Source: Limnoglobus sp043785305 (GTDB taxonomy: Bacteria; Planctomycetota; Planctomycetia; Gemmatales; Gemmataceae). Taken from it: DNA of 64,000 nt. The stretch spans positions 1-64,000 of the forward strand of contig JAYVXI010000184.1 in assembly GCA_043785305.1 (NCBI GenBank), read 5' to 3'. The translations under genes and the position numbers were made by a program. The first letter of the stretch is position 1. Every line of letters starts with the position of its first letter. This document shows, piece by piece, positions 1-7,397 of this stretch. The notes beneath the pieces are model-generated. The model did no database searches. It worked only from the letters and a program-made list of their open reading frames with translations, and had not been told where the DNA came from.

Positions 1-471
1 TGACCGGCCCCCTCGGCGCGATCCCGCTGGCTCTGCTGACGAACGAGGCCCGCGGGCGATTGCCGGAGTTGGTGGACCGCGTCGACGAGCGATTGCACGT
101 CGAAGCGGTCGGGGACGCGGCGCGGCGACGGTTGTTGACTTCGTGTTACATCTTGCTGGGTATGCGTTACAATGTCGATGACATTCACACCGCGTTCGCG
201 AGGGCCATGGGCATGAAAGAATCCACGACGTATCAAGCGATCCTACAAGAAGGCCGAGTAGAAGGCCGAGTAGTAAGGCCGAGAAGAGGGACAGCACATG
301 GGCCTGATTGCGGCACAGCAGGAAGCGTTACTCGACATTATTCGCGAGCGATTCGGTTCGGTTCCCGAGCTGGTCGAGGCGCGGATTCGTACGACGGATG
401 ACTCTGCGAAGTTGCAGGCGGCCATCCGTCAGTCGGTTCGCGTCACCGACCCAAACGACATCCTCCGCTAA
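1..471 (+). pseudogene. Rpn/DUF4351-like nuclease-transposase relative, C-terminal part, frameshifted
   Basis: The reading frame enters from outside the window (TGPLGAIPLALLTNEAR...) and carries features I associate with the Rpn/PD-(D/E)XK transposase-like proteins that are multicopy in Gemmata: a helical segment with SCYILLGMRY, then MKESTTYQ, then charged E-G-R-V repeats. The frame is lost inside the 12-nt repeats that encode EGRV. Removing one T at 274 restores a continuous reading through EEGQHMGLIAAQQEALLDII to a TAA at 469-471, and the restored tail (about 57 residues from 298) looks like the normal C-terminus. So this is either a broken gene, a slippage-controlled gene or a sequence error. 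The first domain lies upstream and cannot be judged. The family assignment is from recalled sequence style, with moderate confidence. Confidence 0.55.
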
Positions 472-484
472 CACCAACGCTACC

Positions 485-1176
485 ATGACGCCATCCGAGA
501 TCGAAACCTTTCTCGTGCAATCGCTGGTGGATCGCCAACTGAGCGGCGGCGAGAAAAGTGCGTTGAGCGACTGGCTGGCGAGTGCCGTGAAGACCGACCA
601 ACAGCGGGGCGTTGTGCGGCATCAGGTGTTTGCGGCAGCACGCGCAGCATCGGCTTCGCTGGATACCGCGCGACTGCTCGATTGGCTCGAAGACACGCTG
701 AAAGTCGTCGCGCCCGTGGCCACACCTGCGATTTCTCCAGAGGTGGCCGCAACGGAGGTTTTCTTCTCGCCGGGTGAATCGTGCTGGCAGCAGATCGCAC
801 ATCGCTTCTCGACCAGTCGCCGCACCGCCGATGTCTGCGTGTTCACGATCACCGACGACCGCATCACGCGGACCATCCTCGATGCCCATCGGCGCGGGCT
901 GACGATTCGCATTCTCACGGACAACGACAAAGCGTTCGACCTCGGTTCGGACGTGCCGCGACTGCGCGAAGCGGGCATTGCCGTGAAGGTCGACGAGACG
1001 CCATTTCACATGCACCACAAGTTCGCGATTTTCGACGGCGTGCGGTTGCTCAACGGCAGTTACAACTGGACGCGAAGTGCCGCGACCAAAATCAAGAGAA
1101 CCTCGTCGACACCGGAAACCCCCTACAAGTGGCCGCATTCGCGAAAGAGTTTCAGCGACTGTGGAGCAGTTTGTAA
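485..1176 (+). pseudogene. phospholipase D-like domain protein with a single-base frameshift
   Basis: Starting from ATG 485, the product has an N-terminal helical region of about 90 residues and then a PLD-type domain with the HxKx4D motif (MHHKFAIFDG) followed by LNGSYNWTRSAA. This is the signature of PLD-family nucleases and phosphodiesterases, many of which cut DNA or phospholipids. After SAA, about position 1084, the expected continuation (DQNQENLVDTGNPLQ...AKEFQRLWSSL) is found in another frame and ends at TAA 1174-1176. Supplying one missing base in GCCGC-GAC would restore a protein of about 230 residues. Only one HKD motif is present, as in the small PLD proteins that dimerise. Either a decayed gene or an assembly error. 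Confidence 0.6.
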
Positions 1177-1335
1177 TCGAAAACTCGATTCGCCAATCGT
1201 GGATTGCGTGCTGGGAAAAGTGTCGACTCTGGCAATGCCCAAGTCATTCGATACCACGATGAAGAACCTCATCCGCAATCGTCCGAAAGGCTGACGTTCG
1301 CGGCGTGCCGATTGTAAAACCGCCGGAGGTTCTCG

Positions 1336-2397
1336 ATGAAACCCAAACTCCCCATCGGGATTGTTTACGCCTTCGCCGCCGCCGCCCTCTTCGGTGCAAG
1401 CACGCCACTGTCGAAGTTGCTGCTGGGCCGTGTGGACCCGTGGCTGCTGGCGGGCTTGCTCTACCTCGGATCGGGATTGGGATTGTCACTTTGGCTGTTG
1501 CTCGCCTCCCGGCTGACGGGGAAGGATTCCACGGAAGCGTCACTGAAACGGGCCGACCTTCCCTGGCTCGCCGGGGCCATCCTGTTCGGCGGCGTGGCTG
1601 GGCCGGTGCTGCTCATGCTCGGCCTCGCCTCGACGCCTGCTGCGTCGGCTTCCCTGCTCCTCAATCTCGAAGGCGTCCTGACGGCGCTCCTGGCGTGGTT
1701 CGTGTTCAAGGAGAACTTCGACCGCCGCATCGCCCTGGGGATGGCGTTCATCACCGGGGGCGGCGTGTTGCTCTCCTGGACCGGCGACACCGCAGCCGGG
1801 GTTCCCTGGGGTGCACTCGCCATCGCCGGGGCGTGCCTCGCATGGGGCATCGACAACAACCTCACCCGCAAAGTCTCTGGCGGGAATCCCATCCAGATTG
1901 CCGCCGCCAAGGGGGTAGTGGCGGGTGGCGTGAATCTGAGCCTCGCCCTCGTCGCCGGGTCGCACCTTCCGGCACTCCCGACGGTGATGGCTGCCGCTGC
2001 GGTGGGCCTGCTGGGGTACGGGGTCAGCCTAACGTGCTTCGTGCTGGCCCTGCGGCACTTGGGGACCGCCCGCACCGGGGCTTACTTCTCGCTCGCCCCC
2101 TTCGTCGGGGCCTTGTTGTCTCTGGCGATCTTCCAGGAAGGGCTTACCGTTTTGTTCGGCGTGGCGGTGGCGCTCATGGGCATCGGCGTCTGGCTGCACC
2201 TGACGGAGCGGCACGAACACCCGCACCGGCACGAGCCGATGGAGCACGACCACAGCCACGTTCACGACGAACACCACCAGCACGAACACTCCCCCGACGA
2301 CCCGCCCGGCGAGCCGCACAGCCACCCGCACAAACACGAGGCGATGACCCACGCCCACGTCCACTACCCCGACATTCACCATCGTCACGAGCATTGA
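1336..2397 (+). CDS. EamA/DMT-family transporter with histidine-rich C-terminal tail
   Basis: A 353-residue integral membrane protein with about ten hydrophobic segments in two EamA repeats. The first starts at residue 8 (GIVYAFAAAALFGASTPLSK) and the second near 157 with AWGIDNNLTRK. EamA proteins are drug/metabolite exporters or permeases of the inner membrane. The last 70 or so residues are exceptional: they are packed with His, Asp and Glu (HEHPHRHEPMEHDHSHVHDE and onward) and resemble the metal-binding tails of cation transporters. A metal-linked substrate or metal sensing is therefore possible but is only inference. ATG 1336 is preceded by CCGGAGG. The codons seem richer in GCC, CTC and GGG than those of neighbouring genes, which may hint at transfer; I have not measured this. 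Confidence 0.85.
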   Translation: MKPKLPIGIVYAFAAAALFGASTPLSKLLLGRVDPWLLAGLLYLGSGLGLSLWLLLASRLTGKDSTEASLKRADLPWLAGAILFGGVAGPVLLMLGLASTPAASASLLLNLEGVLTALLAWFVFKENFDRRIALGMAFITGGGVLLSWTGDTAAGVPWGALAIAGACLAWGIDNNLTRKVSGGNPIQIAAAKGVVAGGVNLSLALVAGSHLPALPTVMAAAAVGLLGYGVSLTCFVLALRHLGTARTGAYFSLAPFVGALLSLAIFQEGLTVLFGVAVALMGIGVWLHLTERHEHPHRHEPMEHDHSHVHDEHHQHEHSPDDPPGEPHSHPHKHEAMTHAHVHYPDIHHRHEH

Positions 2398-2534
2398 CGA
2401 GAGCGTTCGGTGAAAAATAGGCACGGTTCCAATCGCCTCAGTTTTGGGTAGCCGCCATCCGATTCGTAGTACAAAACGAGAAATCTGTAGCTTAACCGGA
2501 TCGAGCACGTGCCGACCAACTGAGGGCTGTAGCG

Positions 2535-3035
2535 ATGGGTTCGACTCTCAATGCGCGAGTGGCCGTCTATACGGGCACGTTCGACCCCGTTCACCACGGG
2601 CACTTCGATATCATCAAACGCGGCAGTCGGCTCTACGACCGGCTCATCGTCGGCGTCGGGATTAACACCGACAAGACCACGATGTTCTCGTTGGATGATC
2701 GCGTGGAATTGCTTTGCGACGTGGCCAAACCGTTTCCGAACGTCGAAGTCCGCAGCTTCGAGGGGCTGGCCGTCCGCTTCGTTCGCGAGTCCGGCGCACG
2801 CATTATCCTGCGCGGCCTCCGCACGCTCAGCGACATGGAATACGAGTTCACGATGAGCCTCATGAACTTGCACCTCGACCCAGAAATCGAGACCGTTTTC
2901 CTGATGGCCACCGAAGAGTATTCGCACGTCAGCAGTTCGCTGCTGCGGCAGATCGCCGTATTGGGCGGCGACCTCACGAAGTTCCTGCCGCACCAGGTAA
3001 AAGACGCACTGTTGGAGAAGGTGAAGAAGCAGTAG
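2535..3035 (+). CDS. coaD: phosphopantetheine adenylyltransferase
   Basis: CoaD transfers AMP from ATP to 4'-phosphopantetheine, the penultimate step of coenzyme A synthesis, in the cytoplasm. The 166-residue length is normal. The nucleotidyltransferase HxGH signature is at the N-terminus (YTGTFDPVHHGHFDII), the central LRGLRTLSDMEYEF block is typical of the family, and the YSHVSSSLLRQIA motif matches the ISSS-type ATP-binding loop. The start at 2535 gives a few residues before the first beta strand; the alternative GTG at 2562 would cut too close to the motif. The gene is monocistronic, with a palindromic terminator immediately downstream. Confidence 0.96.
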   Translation: MGSTLNARVAVYTGTFDPVHHGHFDIIKRGSRLYDRLIVGVGINTDKTTMFSLDDRVELLCDVAKPFPNVEVRSFEGLAVRFVRESGARIILRGLRTLSDMEYEFTMSLMNLHLDPEIETVFLMATEEYSHVSSSLLRQIAVLGGDLTKFLPHQVKDALLEKVKKQ

Positions 3036-3041
3036 ACGAAA

Positions 3042-3065
3042 GCCCACCAACGATCGTTGGTGGGC
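3042..3065. terminator. perfect palindrome between convergent coaD and methyltransferase genes
   Basis: A 24-nt perfect inverted repeat (GCCCACCAACGA / TCGTTGGTGGGC) lies 6 nt after the coaD stop and 5 nt beyond the stop of the gene on the other strand. It is preceded by A-rich and followed by T-rich sequence, so it can serve both directions. Confidence 0.75.
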
Positions 3066-3070
3066 GTTGT

Positions 3071-3796
3071 TCACTTGATTTCCTTCTTCTTGAACAGCAC
3101 GATGTGCTGCCAGGGTAGGCTTTTGTCGGTCTTGAGATGTTCGAGTTCTGGGAACTGTTCCATCTCGATGGTCACTTGGCGTTCGGTCATTTTGTGGACC
3201 AGCTTGATCGGTACTTTCGGGTCTTCGAGGCGGAATTCGACGAAGGCGATGCGGCCGCCGGGCTTCAGTGCGGCGATCATTTTCTCCGTCATTTCGTACG
3301 GCTGCGAGAACTCGTGATAGACGTCGACGAGGATGATCAGGTCGACTTTCCCCGCAGGTAACTTCGGGTCGGTCTCGGTGCCTTCGACGAGGTCGATGTT
3401 CGTGACGTTCTCTTTTTTCGCGCGAGTCTTAATCAGCGCGAGCATCTCGGGTTGGATGTCTACGGCGAGAATTTTGCCTTTCTCACCGACGAGCGGGGAC
3501 ATGCGGAAGCAGTGGTAGCCGCTACCTGCGCCGATGTCGGCCACGGTCATTCCGGGCTGGATTTCCAGTGCTTTCAGCAGTTTTGCGGGGTCTTCTTCCT
3601 TCTCGCGCTCGGGGCGTTCGAGCCAACCTGCGCCTTGGTGCCCCATCACGTGCGCGATCTCGCGGCCGACGTAGAACTTGCCGATGCCATCGGGGTCGTG
3701 GAGCTTTCGCGTTTCGTAGCGCGGCTTCTTCGGCTCCTCGGCCTGAGCGGCAAAAAGCCCGAATACAACGATCCAACTGCCGATTGCGATCCGCAT
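3071..3796 (-). CDS. exported SAM-dependent methyltransferase
   Basis: A 241-residue protein. Residues 1-20 (MRIAIGSWIVVFGLFAAQAE) form a signal peptide, so the enzyme is probably periplasmic, which is unusual for a class I methyltransferase but familiar in planctomycetes. Motif I is VADIGAGSGYH, motif post-I is ILAVDIQPEML, and VDLIILVDVYHEF followed by LKPGGRIAFVEFR matches motifs II and III. A conserved segment before the fold (GREIAHVMGHQGAGWLERPE) is typical of the 'methyltransferase domain, secreted' family. The start was chosen at ATG 3796 because of the signal peptide and a CGGAGG site just upstream; a longer in-frame extension to 3895 is non-coding in character. The substrate is unknown. 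Confidence 0.88.
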   Translation of the reverse strand: MRIAIGSWIVVFGLFAAQAEEPKKPRYETRKLHDPDGIGKFYVGREIAHVMGHQGAGWLERPEREKEEDPAKLLKALEIQPGMTVADIGAGSGYHCFRMSPLVGEKGKILAVDIQPEMLALIKTRAKKENVTNIDLVEGTETDPKLPAGKVDLIILVDVYHEFSQPYEMTEKMIAALKPGGRIAFVEFRLEDPKVPIKLVHKMTERQVTIEMEQFPELEHLKTDKSLPWQHIVLFKKKEIK

Positions 3797-3943
3797 GACG
3801 AACCTCCGTGAAAAGTTACTTTCAGCATACCGTAAACTGGGCGACGATGTCTTTCTCGAAAAATTGTGCAATTTGTCGTTGACATCGAACTTCATCTTGA
3901 GTTTAATCGTAAACTAGTCGAGTAGACTGACAACGGCACGATT

Positions 3944-4351
3944 ATGAAACTCTCTCTCTTACTCTCTGCGAAACGGCTCTTCGCTCTGGCGGCAACGCTA
4001 GTGGCGCTGATTGCGTTTGGCGGTAAGGCAGAGGCCGGTTGCGGCGATTACGTGACGGTTGGTGGCGTGACGTTCGATCTTCCGATGGCCGGTCACAATG
4101 TCTCCGGCGAACCCGCCACACCACTCGTGCCCAAGTGCCACGGGCCGAACTGCTCGGCGAAGCCGAACCCCTTGCCGCTGATCCCACCCGTCAATCACAC
4201 GAAGCTCGCCCCGCCGATCGACGAGTGGGTTGCGAAAGTGCAATCGCTCGCAGCTCAACCCTCGTTGTCGGGAATTTCCCTCGCGATTGTTTCTGTCGGT
4301 ACGCCGATCCACTGCTCCTCGATCACCTATCGCCCGCCCCGTTCGATCTAA
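3944..4351 (+). CDS. small secreted protein of a planctomycete-specific type
   Basis: A 135-residue protein with a clear signal peptide (MKLSLLLSAKRLFALAATLVALIAFGGKAEA, cleaved after AEA). The mature part contains CGDYVTVGG, a Cys-Pro-rich segment (PKCHGPNCSAKPNPLPLIPP) and a C-terminal YRPPR. I recall the combination of a CxGPxCS segment with a C-terminal (Y/F)xPPR in many uncharacterised proteins of Gemmata and relatives, but no function is known. The two cysteines of CHGPNC could form a disulfide. No enzyme motif is visible. The gene stands alone between a divergent methyltransferase and a DUF1559 gene. Confidence 0.65.
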   Translation: MKLSLLLSAKRLFALAATLVALIAFGGKAEAGCGDYVTVGGVTFDLPMAGHNVSGEPATPLVPKCHGPNCSAKPNPLPLIPPVNHTKLAPPIDEWVAKVQSLAAQPSLSGISLAIVSVGTPIHCSSITYRPPRSI

Positions 4352-4512
4352 TCCTGCGACCATCGCTCCGTGATCTGACGTTACGCCCTCGTGGCGTCTC
4401 GTCGTGCGAATCGCCGTAACGGCGATGGCATTTCACGCGGTCGATGCGTCTGTCTCTCGCGCAATCACCCGATACTTTCCGTCGATACTCGCTGCGTTTG
4501 CAGCAGTTACGC

Positions 4513-4566
4513 GGGGTACGTTTTATACGTGCCACTTTCAACGATGGCACGTATAAAACGTGCCCC
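4513..4566. repeat. 22-bp inverted repeat with 10-nt loop upstream of the DUF1559 gene
   Basis: The left arm 4513-4534 and right arm 4545-4566 are complementary over 22 positions, with one difference that still allows a G-U pair. The loop is CTTTCAACGA. No T-run follows, so this is not a classic intrinsic terminator on the plus strand. It lies 60 nt before the start of the DUF1559 gene, in an otherwise empty 270-nt gap. Confidence 0.85.
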
Positions 4567-4625
4567 ACGTTGATACTCGGTATTTCTCCATTATTTCGTT
4601 ACTCTCCCTTATTTCAGGTGCTCTC

Positions 4626-5594
4626 ATGATTCGTCGCACACGCTCTGCGTTCACGCTCATCGAATTGCTCGTCGTCATCGCGATTATCGCGATCCTGATC
4701 GGGCTGCTGTTACCGGCCGTGCAGAAGGTTCGCGAGGCTGCGGCCCGCAGCCAATGCACGAACAACATCAAACAACTCGGCCTCTCGGCACACAATTACC
4801 ACGACGCCAACGGCTACCTGCCCGCATCCGATGCCGGCATTCCTCCGGGAGGGACGATCAGCACGGGTCTGTCCGCGTTCGCGTATATGTTGCCGCAAAT
4901 CGAGCAAGAAAATGCGTATCGGCTCATCGACCTGACCGCAAAATGGGACACGGCCAACAACGCGAATGCACGTGCGGTCACCATCAAAACGTTCCTCTGC
5001 CCTTCGGACCCTGTGAATTCGGTGCCGACCGGTTGGGCGGGGATCAACTACCGGACGAACTCGGGTAACGGGCTGTTGAACAGTCAGCCTTTGACGAGCG
5101 GTCCGAACTCGCTGTTGCCAAAACCGAACGGCCCATTCGTGCCACAACTGACGACGACGTTCGCATCGATCACCGATGGCCTGAGCAACACCGCCGGTTT
5201 CAGCGAGCACCTGAAGGGCGATTTTAATCAAGCGATTTCGTCCCCGACCGACACCTTCCAACCCGGCGTTTACCCGAACACCCCCGATGAATCCGTGGCA
5301 ATGTGTGCGGCCACCGATGTGACCGATCTTTCGAAACAAGGCCGCTCGGACGTCGGTGCCCCGTGGCTGCAAGGCTATCACTCGACCACGAAATACTACC
5401 ACGTCTCCGGGCCGAACACGCGGTCGTGCATGTACCCTCCCGGCCGCATCGCGACGACGGCAACCAGCGCCCACACGGGTGGCGTGATCGTCGGCATGAT
5501 GGACGGCTCCGTGCGGTTCGTGCCGACGAGCATCAGCCTCGTTTCCTGGCGTGCGATGGGTTCCCGCGACGGCGGCGAAACCATCATCGATTGA
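4626..5594 (+). CDS. DUF1559 domain protein with prepilin-type N-terminus
   Basis: A 322-residue protein. The N-terminus (RSAFTLIELLVVIAIIAIL) is a type IV pilin/pseudopilin methylation and cleavage site, with Ala rather than Gly before the Phe, and a single hydrophobic helix. It is followed by LLPAVQKVREAAARSQCTNN, the DUF1559 (SBP_bac_10) hallmark. The C-terminus ends with AHTGGVIVGMMDGSVRFVPTSIS and a GGE, also family-typical. These proteins are extremely multicopy in Planctomycetes and are thought to be exported by a type II-like system to the surface or periplasm; their role is unknown. ATG 4626 is preferred to an upstream extension because the prepilin leader starts there. Confidence 0.93.
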   Translation: MIRRTRSAFTLIELLVVIAIIAILIGLLLPAVQKVREAAARSQCTNNIKQLGLSAHNYHDANGYLPASDAGIPPGGTISTGLSAFAYMLPQIEQENAYRLIDLTAKWDTANNANARAVTIKTFLCPSDPVNSVPTGWAGINYRTNSGNGLLNSQPLTSGPNSLLPKPNGPFVPQLTTTFASITDGLSNTAGFSEHLKGDFNQAISSPTDTFQPGVYPNTPDESVAMCAATDVTDLSKQGRSDVGAPWLQGYHSTTKYYHVSGPNTRSCMYPPGRIATTATSAHTGGVIVGMMDGSVRFVPTSISLVSWRAMGSRDGGETIID

Positions 5595-5647
5595 TCGAAA
5601 AACATTCCTCGACAAACATGCGCCTAACACCCTATTGGATTTCACTT

Positions 5648-6031
5648 ATGTCTCTGCGTGACCTCTGGCTCGTTCTGATTGCGGTGTTCGGCGTGGGTTG
5701 TTCGTCGAATCCGGCCCCGCTCGCGATGGCGACGACGGCGGATAAGGCGCGGCCGGCGATGGAGAATGTGCTGGCATCGTGGAAGGCGGGCAAGACGGCG
5801 GCCGACCTGAAAGCGCAGTCGCCGCAGGCTTACTTCAACGATGCCGACTTCAGCCGCGGTGCCAAGCTCGTCGATTTCAAAATCGAAAGCGACGGCACGC
5901 CGAGCGGTACGGGTTACCGCTTTGATGTCACGATCGCGACCGAGCAACCCGGCAAGACCGCGACGCCGAAGAAACATGCGTATCGCGTCGTTACCGAACC
6001 CGTCACCAGTATTTTCCGCGAGGATGGCTGA
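5648..6031 (+). CDS. small lipoprotein downstream of DUF1559 gene
   Basis: 127 residues, starting with a short signal and lipobox (LVLIAVFGVGCSSN), so it is probably lipidated at Cys and anchored in a membrane. The mature part has a helix (TADKARPAMENVLASWKAGK) and then a beta-rich stretch ending in TEPVTSIFREDG. A small lipoprotein of this style commonly follows DUF1559 genes in planctomycetes and may be co-transcribed with it (53-nt gap). An in-frame ATG at 5618 would add ten residues before the signal; I prefer 5648. No function is known. Confidence 0.7.
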   Translation: MSLRDLWLVLIAVFGVGCSSNPAPLAMATTADKARPAMENVLASWKAGKTAADLKAQSPQAYFNDADFSRGAKLVDFKIESDGTPSGTGYRFDVTIATEQPGKTATPKKHAYRVVTEPVTSIFREDG

Positions 6032-6080
6032 GAAAGTCGCGGCGAAACAAATACCGAATTCCGACTCAGGAGATTCCCCG

Positions 6081-7397
6081 GTGAAGCGATACGTTGCGGT
6101 TGTGCTCGGTGCGTTGGTGGCCGAGCGTGGGTTTGCGCAGTTGCCGGTGCCGCTGACGCGACCCGAAATGAAACGGGCGCTCGAAGATCTGAAAGCGCGC
6201 AAGCCGCGGTTCGATCTGCCTGCGCCCACGGAGGAAGAGATTGCGAGTGCGGACGAGCGCGGCCTCAGCTACGAAAGCCGCTTGCGTTCACTGTACATCC
6301 ACACCGGCGAGGCGCGCAGCGGGTTCGGTCGCGATAACGAGCCGAATATGACGTTGACATACGCATTCAAAACGCAACTCTTCTGGGTCGTCAGCCGCAC
6401 GAACAACTGCCTGTACTGACTCGGTCACCAGGAAACGAAGCTCGCGGTCGCGGGCATGACGGAAGACGAAGTCGCAGCACTCGATGGCGATTGGTCCACA
6501 TCGACGTCGAAAGAACGGGCGGCCTACGCCTTCGCACGCAAGATCAGCTTCGAGCCGCACCGGTTCGACGATGCCGACATTGCGGAACTCAAAACGCACT
6601 TCACCGAACTGCAAATTCTGGAGATGCTGCTATCCGTGGCACAGAACAACGCGACGAACCGCTGGAAGGAAGGCGCGGGGATTCCGCAATCGAAGGAGAG
6701 CAGTCACTTCGCGAAGTCTGCCGACAAGCCACTGCCGACGGACCGGATTCTGCCGCTCAAAACGTACCTGACGCCGACGTCGGAAAAGAACCGCAAGACC
6801 GTGACGAAGGTGACGCCGTTGCAGAACGACGCGGTGCGGCCGCCACTCGAATCGCGCGCGATCGTCGAGAAGTCGCTGATAGCGGCCCGAACGCGAACCG
6901 CACGTTTGCCACTTGTGGACAAGGCGAAAGCGAAGGAAATTCTCGGCGACGAGCCGATCACGCCGTTCGCGCAACTGCTCGCGAACTTCCCCGTATCGGG
7001 TAAGAGCCGCGTCGCCAGCCAGCGTGTGGTCGAGGACGCCGGCGACCTGACGCCACTACTGAAAGCGCAAGTCAGTTGGATCGTCGCACGGCAAGATCGC
7101 GCCTGGTACGCCACCGCCGACGCGAAACGACGGCTGACGGCACTCGGGCAATCGGACGACCAAATCTATGCGCTCGATGGCGATTGGTCGCAGTGTACGC
7201 CGAAGGACAAAGCGATGTTCACCGTGGCGCGGCAACTGGCCGCATCGCCGATCGTGCTGACCGATGCCGAGGCCGCCGAAGCGGTGAAACAGTGCGGCGG
7301 CAACCGCGATGTGGTGCAGCTCATCAATTACACCAACGCGCGCGCCTCGTTCGACCGGATCACCGAAGCCGCCGGTTTGGCTGCCGAAGGTCGCTAA
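6081..7397 (+). CDS. two-domain AhpD/CMD-like protein, probable selenoprotein (in-frame TGA at 6417)
   Basis: GTG 6081 (AGGAG at 6068-6072) opens a frame with a signal-like N-terminus (MKRYVAVVLGALVAERGFAQ), interrupted by one TGA at 6417-6419 and then open to TAA 7395-7397: 438 residues if TGA is decoded. Domain 1 (about residues 90-200) is an AhpD-like carboxymuconolactone-decarboxylase fold with SRTNNC-L-Y-[TGA]-L-G-H-Q-E, so TGA occupies the second thiol position of CxxC, the place where AhpD-type alkylhydroperoxide reductases need their reactive Cys. Domain 2 (about 320-435) is a homologous repeat in which both thiol positions are Ala (ARQDRAWYATADAKRRL) in the same register. TGA also ends ordinary genes here, so it is not simply reassigned. 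A SECIS-like hairpin follows. The alternatives are a nonsense mutation or a base error (TGC to TGA). The stop overlaps that of the converging NuoM-like gene. Confidence 0.72.
6417..6460 (+). promoter_or_regulatory. candidate bacterial SECIS element just after in-frame TGA
   Basis: After the TGA at 6417-6419, the bases GCUCGC (6440-6445) and GCGGGC (6450-6455) form a 6-bp stem (one G-U pair) closed by the tetraloop GGUC (6446-6449). An outer GUCA/UGAC pairing (6424-6427 with 6457-6460) can extend it. The loop begins 27 nt after the last base of the TGA. From memory, bacterial SECIS hairpins start their apical loop roughly 16-37 nt after UGA and carry a G (often GU) early in the loop; the E. 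coli fdhF loop is also GGUC. The element lies inside the coding frame, as bacterial SECIS elements do. Confidence 0.65.

Noticed and set aside
6417..6419. General reassignment of TGA to a sense codon
   Set aside because: Several confident genes in the window end in TGA at the expected length (for example sulP, the histidine kinase and the double kinase-like gene), so only a local recoding can explain the AhpD-like gene.
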